This document shows positions 1 to 9,032 of a stretch of DNA of 19,381 bases, piece after piece. The position numbers and the translations under genes were made by a program. The notes below the pieces were generated by a model that searched no databases, was not told where the DNA came from, and saw only the letters and a list, made by a program, of their open reading frames with translations. Origin of the DNA: Acidobacteriota bacterium (GTDB lineage: Bacteria > Acidobacteriota > Vicinamibacteria > Vicinamibacterales > Vicinamibacteraceae); NCBI GenBank assembly GCA_023429845.1, contig JAEZCY010000322.1:1-19381 (forward strand), in the 5' to 3' direction. Every line of letters starts with the position of its first letter. The first letter of the stretch is position 1.

Positions 1-786
1 CGCCTGTTCGTAACTCCGCCCCCAGTGGGAGCCCCGCCGGCGGGGGGGCGCCGCGCCCAGGCCGCCATACGGCCGCAACAGGCGGTCCAGCGCGGCGATC
101 ACCGCAGCCTCGCTGGCCCCGGGCGACAGCGTCAGGGCCACGTCATTGAAGCCGCCCTCCATGTCGAAGGCCGCTCCGAGCGCCTGGCGGTCCATCCAGA
201 AGATGCCATATCGCTTCGCGTCCGGTATCACCTCGCCGGGCCGCACCGTATAGACGTACTCGGGCGACAGGGCGACGCCCACGATCTGCAGCATGCGGCG
301 GCGGCCGTTGATGAGGGCCGGCACGGCGCTGCCCGGACCGAGGCCGTGCGCGAGCGCGAACGACTCGCTGACGAGCACCTCGTCCGGGCGTCCTGCCGCG
401 AGGTACCGACCTCGCCGCAGATACAGGTCGTTGAGCATCGGGCGCCGCGGCACCGGAACGGAGACGAGACGCGCGGTGGCAGGTTCGGGCAGACCGGCGA
501 TGTCGAGCGTGACGTCGGCGACGACGCGCAGTTCGACCTGCGACACTCCCGGAATCGCCGTCACGCGCGGGCGCAGGGCGAGAGGCGCCCGCGTGACGTT
601 GGCGAAGACGTCGGCGAACCGGTAGCGCTGGTAGTACGTGCGCTGCGTCAGCTGCAGCGAGGTGAACGTGGAGAAGTACGCCACGAACATCGCGAGCCCG
701 ACGGCCATGACGGCACCTATGGCGACGGCCTGTCCCTTGAGGCGCCAGAGATCCCGCAGCAGCTTCCGGTCGAGGGCGGGAATCAT
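1..786 (-). CDS. ABC transporter permease, FtsX/MacB type (N-terminal part, cut by window edge)
   Basis: The first 262 codons are present and the frame runs open off the left edge. The ATG at 786 lies 4 bp past the stop of the ATPase gene and is preceded by a GGTGA ribosome site. The protein opens with a short basic cytoplasmic stretch (RKLLRDLWRLKGQ), then one hydrophobic segment at about residues 20-40, then a long soluble region (DVFANV..., VSQVELRV, LYLRRGRYL, VLVSESFA, EYVYTVRPGE). This is the layout of MacB/FtsX-type permeases: TM1 followed by a large extracytoplasmic MacB-PCD-like domain. The FtsX core with TM2-4 should lie outside the window. Such permeases pair with a dedicated ATPase, here the preceding gene, for mechanotransmission-type export or lipoprotein extraction. 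Substrate unknown. The family call is firm in type, but specificity cannot be read. Confidence 0.85.
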   Translation of the reverse strand, partial: MIPALDRKLLRDLWRLKGQAVAIGAVMAVGLAMFVAYFSTFTSLQLTQRTYYQRYRFADVFANVTRAPLALRPRVTAIPGVSQVELRVVADVTLDIAGLPEPATARLVSVPVPRRPMLNDLYLRRGRYLAAGRPDEVLVSESFALAHGLGPGSAVPALINGRRRMLQIVGVALSPEYVYTVRPGEVIPDAKRYGIFWMDRQALGAAFDMEGGFNDVALTLSPGASEAAVIAALDRLLRPYGGLGAAPPRRRGSHWGRSYEQA

Positions 787-790
787 GCGC

Positions 791-1522
<732 letters not shown>

Positions 1523-1529
1523 GTAACCG

Positions 1530-2993
1530 TCAGCTCACGGCCACGCCACCCATGGCGGCGCCCGTGGCGCCCCCCGCCGCGCCGGCGCCATGGCCGTAGG
1601 CGGGCAGCGTCAATGTGAACACCGTGCCGCCGGCAGGGGGGCACGTGACCGCCAGGGTGCCGCCGTGCAGCTCCGCAGTCCGCAGCGCGATCGATAGCCC
1701 GAGTCCGCCGCCACGAGCCTTCGTGGTGAAGAACGGCTCGAACACCTGCTCGCAGATCTCCGCGGGAATCCCCGGACCGGTATCGCGCACCTGCACGTTC
1801 ACCATGCCGTCGGGGAGCGGCGCCGCGGCGACCGTGATGCGACCGCTACCCTGCAGCGCCTGCGCGGCGTTCAACACCAGGTTGAGCAGCGTCGCCCGCG
1901 TGAGATCGGTGTCGGCGTTCACGTGGAGTGGCGGTCCCTGCACCTCGAAGGCGATCCCATGGTGAGCGGGGTCCTGACGGACGTGCGCGATCACGTCGGT
2001 GACGAGCGCAGTGAGATCGACGTCCACTGGACGGGGCGGGCGGGGACGCGCAAAGAGCAGCAGGTCGTTGATCAGCTCGTTGAGCGACTCGGTCCGCAGG
2101 AGAATCTCCTGCATCACCGCTCGCTCCGGGTCCTCGGGGGAGCGGCGGCCGAGAAGCACCTGCATGGCGCCGCGGATGCCCGCCAGCGGATTGCGCACCT
2201 CATGCGCGAGCACCGCAGCCATCTGCCCGACGCGCGCCAGCGAGGCCTGGTGCGTCAGCCGCTCCTCCGCGGCCTTCCGGGCAGTGACGTCCGCCCGGAT
2301 CGCGATGTACTGGTACGGCTTGCCGAGTTCGTTGACGAACGGGACGATTGTGGTGTCCACCCAGTAGAGATGGCCGTCCTTGGCGCGATTGCGGATCTCG
2401 CCCTGCCACACTTCGCCGCGCGCCACCGTCCGCCACAAATCGCGAATGAACTCCGGCGGGTGGTAGCCGGAGTTGATGATGCGGTGATCCTGGCCGAGCA
2501 GTTCCTCACGCGAGTAGCCGGAGATCTCGACGAACTTGTCGTTGACGTAGGTGATGCGCCCCGTCACGTCGGTGATGGCGACGATCGCCGCCGCATCGAG
2601 CGCACGCTTGAAGTCGCCAAGGCGATCGAAGTTGGCCATGGACTCCCGTTCGAGGCTGACGAAACGCCGCACCATGACGCCCGTGATCACGAACACGGCA
2701 ATCATGAGCGGCCGGTTCACGAACACCGCCGCCGGTACCTGCTCGGACCAGCCGACCACCATGTCCACGAGCGTGAGCCCAGAAGCGCCGACTGCCGCCA
2801 CGAGCGGATACGGCCGCCACGGGCTCCACAGGCCCAGCAGGATCACGCCGACGTACAGCATCCCCACGGCGCTGCCGATCGGCACTTCGATGTCCACGGC
2901 GAACACCGCGAACGCGAGGGCAATGCCCAGCAGGTGCAGCGCACGGGCCTGCGGCCCCGCGAGACGGAAGGGCGTGGTCACGACGCCGTTCAT
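1530..2993 (-). CDS. PAS-domain membrane sensor histidine kinase
   Basis: A 487-residue kinase with an N-terminal membrane module of about four hydrophobic segments (roughly residues 18-34, 41-56, 62-80, 95-108). A PAS/PAC domain follows (about 125-240: ITDVTGRITYVNDKFVEISGY, then KPYQYIAIRADVTARK). The HisKA helix has phospho-acceptor H264 (LAHEVRNPLAGIRG), and the HATPase domain shows the N box (NLVLNAAQALQ, N375), G1 box DTGPGIP, F box FEPFFTTK and G2 GGGLGLSIA. The H-box is of the NtrB/ZraS type that partners NtrC-family regulators, and such a regulator is the next gene upstream. I prefer the ATG at 2993 to a TTG at 3050, which would overlap the zinc-ribbon gene. The C-terminus ends in a Gly/Ala-rich tail. 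It likely phosphorylates the regulator encoded at 3393-4751. Confidence 0.92.
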   Translation of the reverse strand: MNGVVTTPFRLAGPQARALHLLGIALAFAVFAVDIEVPIGSAVGMLYVGVILLGLWSPWRPYPLVAAVGASGLTLVDMVVGWSEQVPAAVFVNRPLMIAVFVITGVMVRRFVSLERESMANFDRLGDFKRALDAAAIVAITDVTGRITYVNDKFVEISGYSREELLGQDHRIINSGYHPPEFIRDLWRTVARGEVWQGEIRNRAKDGHLYWVDTTIVPFVNELGKPYQYIAIRADVTARKAAEERLTHQASLARVGQMAAVLAHEVRNPLAGIRGAMQVLLGRRSPEDPERAVMQEILLRTESLNELINDLLLFARPRPPRPVDVDLTALVTDVIAHVRQDPAHHGIAFEVQGPPLHVNADTDLTRATLLNLVLNAAQALQGSGRITVAAAPLPDGMVNVQVRDTGPGIPAEICEQVFEPFFTTKARGGGLGLSIALRTAELHGGTLAVTCPPAGGTVFTLTLPAYGHGAGAAGGATGAAMGGVAVS

Positions 2994-3021
2994 GCTACTG
3001 CACGGCACCCCGCTGTCCCGT

Positions 3022-3228
3022 TCACTGCGCAGCGGGCGGAGGAGCGTCAAGTGGAGCCTGACCCGTTTCGACCGGACGGCCGTCCCGCACGCGCGCCGAC
3101 CAGAAATGACCGCAGGCGCATGCGTACCACGCGATGGTCAGGGTGCTGTCGGCAAGCGGCAGGACGCGCGGCAGCCGGCATGCCGGACACGGCATCGCAA
3201 GGGCTTCGACACGCTTCCCGGCGTTCAT
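3022..3228 (-). CDS. Small zinc-ribbon protein
   Basis: A 68-residue protein with two cysteine knuckles: CPAC (C14, C17) and CACGH (C37, C39, H41), separated by about 20 residues containing an aromatic turn (IAWYAC). This resembles a single zinc ribbon. It ends 28 bp before the kinase ATG, in the same direction, so it is probably the first gene of the kinase-transporter operon. Start is uncertain. The ATG at 3228 has GGAAG nearby, but a sigma-54 promoter at 3242-3257 predicts transcription from about 3231, leaving only 3 nt of leader. Then either the message is nearly leaderless, or translation begins at the internal ATG at 3195, just before the first knuckle (MPCPAC). I recognise the fold but not a named family. 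A role as a metal or redox sensor partner of the kinase is possible but unproven. Confidence 0.7.
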   Translation of the reverse strand: MNAGKRVEALAMPCPACRLPRVLPLADSTLTIAWYACACGHFWSARVRDGRPVETGQAPLDAPPPAAQ

Positions 3229-3241
3229 GCGGCACTTCCGG

Positions 3242-3257
3242 AGCAACAGCCGTGCCG
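3242..3257 (-). promoter_or_regulatory. Sigma-54 (-24/-12) promoter for the zinc-ribbon/kinase/ABC operon
   Basis: The minus strand reads CGGCACG GCTG TTGCT. It differs from the RpoN consensus TGGCACG-N4-TTGCW only at the first base, and the invariant GG (3256-3255) and GC (3244-3243) are exactly 10 nt apart. Predicted +1 is about 3231, 3 nt before the ATG at 3228. The adjacent upstream gene encodes an NtrC-type activator, the class required to open such promoters. Confidence 0.72.
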
Positions 3258-3306
3258 CCACATTCGGGCGCGTTTTGGTAAACCGGCAGACGACGCCGCA
3301 GGCGCG

Positions 3307-3326
3307 GTCGCGAAAGTCTTCGCGAC
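3307..3326. promoter_or_regulatory. Perfect inverted repeat, candidate activator-binding site
   Basis: GTCGCGAA - AGTC - TTCGCGAC: perfect 8-bp arms with a 4-bp centre. It sits between the regulator stop and the sigma-54 promoter, centred about 85 bp upstream of the predicted start, a normal distance for an NtrC-family enhancer site. The alternative is an RNA hairpin ending the regulator transcript. No T-run follows in the leftward direction, so a canonical intrinsic terminator is less likely. Confidence 0.5.
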
Positions 3327-3392
3327 GTGGGCGGGAAAACCCCCTCACTGACGTCAACGGCAGCGAGACGCGCGGGGGGCGCGGCCGCGCGG

Positions 3393-4751
<1,359 letters not shown>

Positions 4752-4758
4752 CGGGCGA

Positions 4759-4764
4759 AGTATA
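4759..4764 (-). promoter_or_regulatory. -10 box (TATACT) of the response-regulator gene, predicts a leaderless transcript
   Basis: TATACT lies exactly 7 nt before the ATG at 4751, so initiation would fall on or next to the start codon. A weak -35 candidate (TTCGCC) lies 16 bp further upstream. No Shine-Dalgarno sequence is visible. The same TANNNT-N7-ATG spacing occurs at three other genes in the window. Confidence 0.5.
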
Positions 4765-4806
4765 GCTGGGCCGGGCCTGGGGCGAACGGGATTGAGAAGC
4801 CGGAAC

Positions 4807-4848
4807 CGGCAAACGGCGGACGGCAAACGGACAGCGGCCGACGGAGCG
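4807..4848 (+). repeat. Intergenic heptad repeat, six CGG-initial units
   Basis: CGG recurs at 4807, 4814, 4821, 4828, 4835 and 4842, giving six 7-bp units (CGGCAAA, CGGCGGA, CGGCAAA, CGGACAG, CGGCCGA, CGGAGCG). The first and third are identical. The array lies in the 147-bp gap between the regulator start and the stop of the phosphatase-fold gene. An inverted repeat, GCCGG-AA-CCGGC (4799-4810), overlaps its left end. Function unknown; it resembles degenerate short tandem heptanucleotide repeats of other bacteria. Confidence 0.6.
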
Positions 4849-4898
4849 GGAACGACCCGTCGCACCGCGACGTGGAGATCGGCGGTCCTCCGCGCGGC

Positions 4899-5645
4899 CT
4901 ACCCCGGGTCGGTGGCCAGATCCGCGAACAGCGGCAGGTGGTCCGACGCGCGGGTGGCGCTTTCGCGGCGCACGACGTCGCACGCAGTGATGCGCGAGGC
5001 GAACCCGTCGGGGACGAAAACGTAGTCGAGCCGCAGGTGCGGGTTCCAGGTCGGGAACGTGAAGCCCGTCTCGCCTGGCCGGGCGATGCGGAAGGCGTCC
5101 ACATAGCCCGCATCGAGCACCTGCTGCACGGTGCGCCAGCGGATATGACCGCCGCTGAGCCACACGAACGGCCGCAGCCGGAAGGGCAACCGCTTCATCT
5201 CGAGCAGTTCGCCGGGCGCGAGCGTGTTGAAGTCGCCGGCAAGCACGTGGAAGCCCCCGGCGTGCCGAGCCACGGTGCGCAGCAATGCGCGGACTTCGGC
5301 CACGCGCCTGCGCTCGGTCCACGCCGCGTGTACGGCGCTCAGGTGGACGCCGAACAACCGCACGCCGCCGCCAGCCGGCACCACCTCCAGAAAGGCGTGC
5401 CGCGACACACGCGGCTGGTGCCATTCGAAGTGGTCCACGGGCGTCCGGGCGAGGAACCCGAGCGACTGCCGGCCCGACGTCGCCCACTGCGCCATGCCGG
5501 TGCATCGCGCGAGATGCTCGACGACCTGCGGGCGCGTCGCTTCCTGGAGCAGCACGACGTCCGGCGCGCACGCCGTGATCGTCGCAGCGAGGTCGTCCTC
5601 GCGCCCGAGCCCGCCGTAGCGGATGTTGTAGGAGAGCAGTCGCAC
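4899..5645 (-). CDS. Endonuclease/exonuclease/phosphatase (EEP) family protein
   Basis: A 248-residue protein with the EEP (DNase I-like) metal-hydrolase fold from end to end: N7 in LSYNIRYG, metal ligand E35 in VLLQEAT, H101 in VHLSAVHAAW, D138/N140 in LAGDFNT, RLDYVF at about 205-210, and the catalytic pair D235/H236 in SDHLPLF. The family cleaves phosphodiester bonds in DNA, phospholipids or inositol phosphates; specificity cannot be told here. No signal peptide is seen, so it should be cytoplasmic. The start is a GTG at 5645, 5 bp after the stop of the upstream nucleotidyltransferase-like gene; no in-frame ATG keeps the N7 motif. The tight spacing suggests translation as a pair. Confidence 0.88.
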   Translation of the reverse strand: MRLLSYNIRYGGLGREDDLAATITACAPDVVLLQEATRPQVVEHLARCTGMAQWATSGRQSLGFLARTPVDHFEWHQPRVSRHAFLEVVPAGGGVRLFGVHLSAVHAAWTERRRVAEVRALLRTVARHAGGFHVLAGDFNTLAPGELLEMKRLPFRLRPFVWLSGGHIRWRTVQQVLDAGYVDAFRIARPGETGFTFPTWNPHLRLDYVFVPDGFASRITACDVVRRESATRASDHLPLFADLATDPG

Positions 5646-5650
5646 GAGGC

Positions 5651-6253
5651 TCAGGCCTCGCCAGGGTCGCCCAGCAAAGTCAGGTACGGCTGGCCGATGA
5701 CCTCCCCGCGGAGGAAGACCACCAAGTCGTGCGACGCCTGCACGTTGACCGGCCTCCCCGCGAGGGAGGTGAGACGCTCGCGCAGGTCGGCAAGCGCCGG
5801 CGCGATGTCGGGGTCGTCCTCGCCCATGGGTCGCGAGTGCACGCCCGGGACGAAGAAGCCGGTGAGCTTGAACGCCGCCAGCACGTCTGCCCCGACGAGC
5901 GTGAGGTCCACGTCACTGGTGCCCGGCCCGTCGGCGTCGAAGGGCGCCTGGTCCTTCCACCGGAACCCCGTCACCGCACTGCCGCGAACAATGGCCCGGG
6001 TGCCCGGTGGAACGGCGTCCGCGATCGTCTGCCGGAAGACACCGAATCGTGCTTGGTCGCCGCCGAAGACCAGGCGCGTGAACGTCTGGCGCTTCGCATC
6101 CTCCGTCATCCCGCCCTGGACGTCGGTTGGCGCCGGCGTGCCTTCGTCGAGAGGTTGGCGTTCCGGCGCATTCAGATTGAGCGAGGGTGTGTCGGCCATC
6201 ATGCCGATCGCGACAGCAAGCGCCGCGCCAGACACGTGCTGCGTTGCGATCAT
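5651..6253 (-). CDS. Nucleotidyltransferase-like protein
   Basis: About 200 residues. The core (RAIVRGSAVTGF...GTSDVDLTLVG) matches the pol-beta nucleotidyltransferase signature: a GS motif followed by D-x-D on the next strand (SDVDL). A later part (VNVQASHDLVVFLRGEVIGQPYLTLLG) is consistent with the rest of a small MNT-like fold. The third catalytic acid is not obvious. The start could be the ATG at 6253 (200 aa) or the pair at 6202/6199 (about 183 aa); the first 50 residues are low in conserved features, so the start is not settled. The gene ends 5 bp before the phosphatase-fold gene. The pairing of a nucleotidyl transferase-like and a phosphodiesterase-like protein may be functional, but no substrate is evident. 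Confidence 0.65.
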   Translation of the reverse strand: MIATQHVSGAALAVAIGMMADTPSLNLNAPERQPLDEGTPAPTDVQGGMTEDAKRQTFTRLVFGGDQARFGVFRQTIADAVPPGTRAIVRGSAVTGFRWKDQAPFDADGPGTSDVDLTLVGADVLAAFKLTGFFVPGVHSRPMGEDDPDIAPALADLRERLTSLAGRPVNVQASHDLVVFLRGEVIGQPYLTLLGDPGEA

Positions 6254-6377
6254 CGATGGCACCAACGGCGTCTGCGCTGCTCTACGGTCGAGCGCCGCAC
6301 GCCGGTGTACAACTGCACGACACGAAGCGGTTTCACCGGTCAGTCCGCCCGTCGGTCCCGCTTCTCCCCTGTTTTCA

Positions 6378-8003
6378 TCACACCGGGTAGCCCCGCGGCA
6401 CGCGTACGACGTACGTACCGGCCACCTTGTCATGCCAGGACTGCCGCTCGGGATCGCGCAGGATCCAGAGCGCCCCGATGCCGAACGCGGCCAGCGAGAA
6501 GATCGCGGTGACGCCACGTACCAGCGCATCCACGAACCGCAGCGACTCACCGTCGACCCGCGTGACGCGCAACTGGCAGATGATGCCGCCCAGGGTGGTG
6601 CGTTTCCACAGCCAGAACGCCACGTGGTAAGCGACGATGAGCACGATGAGCATCTCGTCGCCGCCATCGCCGAACACCGCACGCGCGGCCAGGGTCACGA
6701 GGATGGCGTCGAGGACGAACGCGGCGGCGCGTTCGGCGAACCCGGCACGCGGGAACGCCAGCAGCACGCGATCGTCGGTCGGCGCAGCAGCGGCCCCGCC
6801 AACCGGTACGCCACCGCCGGTGGCGCTTCCCGATCCCGGCGACGTCGCGCTGACGAAGGCGGGCGGCGTGCCATACAGGTCAGCACCTGCCGCCCTGTTC
6901 AGGTCGAAGTCGGAGGGCGGTGCGGGGGTGCCGGTTGCCGGGATGGTCCCTGACGGCACGGGGGGCAGGTCGCGCGGGACGCGCGGCGGCGCGGGTGGGT
7001 TCTCGGAGCGGAACGCCCGCATGAGCGCCAGGGTCGCCGCGCCGAGTCCAAGCACCCCGGTCAAGCCCCACACCAGGATCCCGAGCAGCGGGATCATGTA
7101 GGCGACCGTCATGACCGCGAAGCCGATGAGGAACGATCGCGTGGACTGGAGACGGTCCACGGGGTCGTCCTGCGCGAAGACGCGGGTGCCCATCCAGCGA
7201 CACACGGCAATCTTGCCGATGATCCACGCCACCACCATGGCGCCGAACAACACCGGCAGCACCGCGATGCCGATCACCGTGACCGCCAGCAGGGCGGCGA
7301 TGGGGCCCGCGAGCAGCAGCACGAGCACACCGGCAGCGAACGTGCTCAGCGGGCGATCCACGATGGCGCTGGTCGCGGCCCAGGTCGCCTGCGGAAACAG
7401 CAGGTTGATCAGGAGGTAGACGAACAGCAGGACGGCCACCGCCCACCACACCCACGCCATGTCGGGCACGATGAGCCGCCCGAGCAGCAGGCCGCGGGTC
7501 AGGTACGGCACCGCACCTCGCAACTGGTCGCCGAACAGGGGGATGCCGACCACGACGTGGCCACGTCCGGCGCGGAAGTCGGCGGGCGCCTGCAGCAGTC
7601 CGCCCACGAGCACCATCTCGCCGAGGACGGCAGCGCCGGGTTCCACCGACAGCGTGCCGCCGACCACCACCAGCGACCCGTGAACGGACGCCTCCGGTCC
7701 GAGGCGGACGTTGCCGAACGTCACCGACAGGTCACCGCACACGGCGCCGTCGACCTGCGCATCGCCGAACACCGCGACGGCATCGTCCACGGTCTCGTCG
7801 TTGCGGACGATCAGGCTCTGCCCGAGGCGGAACGTGGGGTCGTGCCGCCAGCCGCTGCAGGGGGCGGGCGGCGGCACGTCAGGGATGACGACCTGGGGGG
7901 CTGCATCGGCGGGCGCGGCCGGAGGCGACGGCTCCTGGCCGCCGGCCGTACCGGGAATGGCGATCGTCGCGAGGAGCAGGACGAATCGGAGCATGCGAGT
8001 CAT
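6378..8003 (-). CDS. Exported bactofilin-like beta-helix protein fused to an RDD membrane domain
   Basis: A 541-residue protein. An N-terminal signal peptide (MLRFVLLLATIAIPGTAGGQ) and Pro/Ala-rich linker lead to a region of short beta repeats at about 60-140 (AVAVFGDAQVDGAV, GDLSVTFGNVRLG, HGSLVVVGGTLSV, GEMVLVGG). This is the pattern of polymer-forming bactofilin-like beta helices. About five hydrophobic segments follow (VWWAVAVLLFVYLLINLLF onward), then a Pro/Gly-rich linker. The C-terminal RDD domain (about 400-535) reads FAERAAAFVLDAILVTLAA, YHVAFWLWKRTTLGGIICQLRV and LWILRDPERQSWHDKVAGTYVV. The ATG at 8003 overlaps the upstream stop as ATGA, so the two are translationally coupled. It is the last gene of the sigma operon and probably its effector or signal sensor. 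Confidence 0.82.
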   Translation of the reverse strand: MTRMLRFVLLLATIAIPGTAGGQEPSPPAAPADAAPQVVIPDVPPPAPCSGWRHDPTFRLGQSLIVRNDETVDDAVAVFGDAQVDGAVCGDLSVTFGNVRLGPEASVHGSLVVVGGTLSVEPGAAVLGEMVLVGGLLQAPADFRAGRGHVVVGIPLFGDQLRGAVPYLTRGLLLGRLIVPDMAWVWWAVAVLLFVYLLINLLFPQATWAATSAIVDRPLSTFAAGVLVLLLAGPIAALLAVTVIGIAVLPVLFGAMVVAWIIGKIAVCRWMGTRVFAQDDPVDRLQSTRSFLIGFAVMTVAYMIPLLGILVWGLTGVLGLGAATLALMRAFRSENPPAPPRVPRDLPPVPSGTIPATGTPAPPSDFDLNRAAGADLYGTPPAFVSATSPGSGSATGGGVPVGGAAAAPTDDRVLLAFPRAGFAERAAAFVLDAILVTLAARAVFGDGGDEMLIVLIVAYHVAFWLWKRTTLGGIICQLRVTRVDGESLRFVDALVRGVTAIFSLAAFGIGALWILRDPERQSWHDKVAGTYVVRVPRGYPV

Positions 8004-8449
8004 GAGCGGGATGCCCCTCCAAGGGCCACGCGGCTGAGCGCCGCCAGACACACCGCGCACGCGGTGCACAACGTGAGGGTCAGGAGCAGCACGCCCTTGG
8101 CGATGGGCGCGATGACGGCCGACCAGGTGAGTTGCACGACCCGCCCGACCGCGGCGGTGGTGTCGGCGGCGCTGCCGACATAGTTGGCGCCGACCTGCAG
8201 CGGGATCGGCAACCGCGCCTGCGTCTCGGCGACGATGGCCGGCCAGGCCCACGCCAGCGCGCCCGCGAGACCGACACCCACCAGCACCACGGCCACCTGG
8301 AGCACCCACGGCCAGGTGAACCACGGCCGCCCGCGGGAGGGTGGCGCAACGGCCGCCAGCACGCGCGGGCGCAGCGAGCGCGGTGCCCGCGGACTGGGCA
8401 ACTCCGCGAGCGCGCGGTCCACGAGGCGTTCGAGCTCGTCAGGCTCCAT
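8000..8449 (-). CDS. Two-TM protein in the anti-sigma position of an ECF operon
   Basis: A 149-residue protein. The N-terminal cytoplasmic stretch (MEPDELERLVDRALAELPSPRAPRSLRPRVLAAV) is followed by a first membrane segment at about 47-70 and a second at about 109-138. The linker between them would lie outside the membrane or in the periplasm. Its start overlaps the sigma gene by 11 bp and its end overlaps the next gene by 4 bp, the usual place for an anti-sigma factor. I do not see the HxxxCxxC zinc motif of ZAS-type anti-sigma factors, so either it binds sigma differently or it is only an accessory membrane protein. The short N-terminal helix pair would be the contact region if it does bind sigma. 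Family not recognised by name. Confidence 0.72.
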   Translation of the reverse strand: MEPDELERLVDRALAELPSPRAPRSLRPRVLAAVAPPSRGRPWFTWPWVLQVAVVLVGVGLAGALAWAWPAIVAETQARLPIPLQVGANYVGSAADTTAAVGRVVQLTWSAVIAPIAKGVLLLTLTLCTACAVCLAALSRVALGGASRS

Positions 8450-8993
8450 GGCTCCAGGTCAACCAGCGCCGCAGGGCGAGTCGCCCGCGGTGCATGTCCG
8501 TCTTCACTTTTCCGACCGACACCCCCAGCACACGGGCGATCTCGTCGTAGCTGCGCTGCTCGAAGTGGAACAGGACGAGCGGCACACGCTGGTGGGTCGG
8601 CAGTTCCCGCAAGGCCGACTCGAGGCGGGCATGGCGTTGCGCCTCATCGAGCGCCTCGTCAGCAGTCTGTCCGGTCGTCGGCACGTCGTACGCGGCTTCG
8701 CTGCTGGCTCCCAATTCACTGAAGAACCGCCAGCGAGCGCGGTATCGCTGCAGGTGGTTCAGGCATTCGCGAGTGGCGACCGTCTTGAGCCATCCGGCCA
8801 CCCCGGCATCGCGCCGCAAGGCGCCGAAGCGCTCGTAGGCGCGCAGGAATACCGTCTGGGCCACGTCCTCGGCCTCGGCTTCGTTGGCGAGCAGGCGCAC
8901 GGCGACCGCGTAGACCATGTCCTCGTACTCGCGCACGAACGCGTCGAACTCACCCGCCCCGGCGGGGCCCGATGGGTCGCCCACGGGGGCCAT
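8439..8993 (-). CDS. ECF-type RNA polymerase sigma factor (sigma-70 family)
   Basis: 184 residues with only regions sigma-2 and sigma-4, as in ECF (group 4) sigmas. Sigma-2 spans about 15-85: EFDAFVREYEDMVYAVAVRL, AEDVAQTVFLRAYERF, GWLKTVATRECLNHL. Sigma-4 spans about 120-180: ALRELPTHQRVPLVLFHFE, SYDEIARVLGVSVGKVKTDM, HRGRLALRRWL. The ATG at 8993 gives a standard N-terminus; an in-frame ATG at 9008 would add five residues. It heads a three-gene leftward operon with overlapping genes: a two-TM protein and the bactofilin/RDD protein. The ATG is preceded by an ECF-like TGAAACTTT element, which suggests autoregulation. Confidence 0.93.
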   Translation of the reverse strand: MAPVGDPSGPAGAGEFDAFVREYEDMVYAVAVRLLANEAEAEDVAQTVFLRAYERFGALRRDAGVAGWLKTVATRECLNHLQRYRARWRFFSELGASSEAAYDVPTTGQTADEALDEAQRHARLESALRELPTHQRVPLVLFHFEQRSYDEIARVLGVSVGKVKTDMHRGRLALRRWLTWSHGA

Positions 8994-9000
8994 GTACACC

Positions 9001-9029
9001 ACATACACGCGGGAGCGCGGAAAGTTTCA
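9001..9029 (-). promoter_or_regulatory. Candidate ECF-type autoregulated promoter
   Basis: On the minus strand, TGAAACTTT (9029-9021) resembles the AAC-containing -35 element of many ECF sigma promoters. A possible -10 (CGTGTATGT) follows at 9009-9001, 8 bp before the sigma ATG at 8993. Spacing is plausible, but the -10 is not a strong match, so this is tentative. Confidence 0.4.
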
Positions 9030-9032
9030 TGG

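Noticed and set aside
2994..3050. A TTG start for the histidine kinase 57 bp upstream of the chosen ATG.
   Set aside because: It would overlap the zinc-ribbon gene and only adds non-conserved residues before the first membrane segment.
3307..3326. Reading the perfect inverted repeat as an intrinsic terminator of the regulator gene.
   Set aside because: No T-run on the downstream side; its distance to the sigma-54 promoter fits an activator site better.
4752..4865. An in-frame upstream start for the response regulator.
   Set aside because: Receiver domains begin directly at MATVLVADDE; the extra Arg/Pro-rich tail crosses the -10 box and the heptad array.
6324..6364. An inverted repeat GAAGCGG/CCGCTTC with a 27-nt loop after the RDD stop.
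   Set aside because: The loop is long and no T-run follows, so it is too weak to call a terminator.
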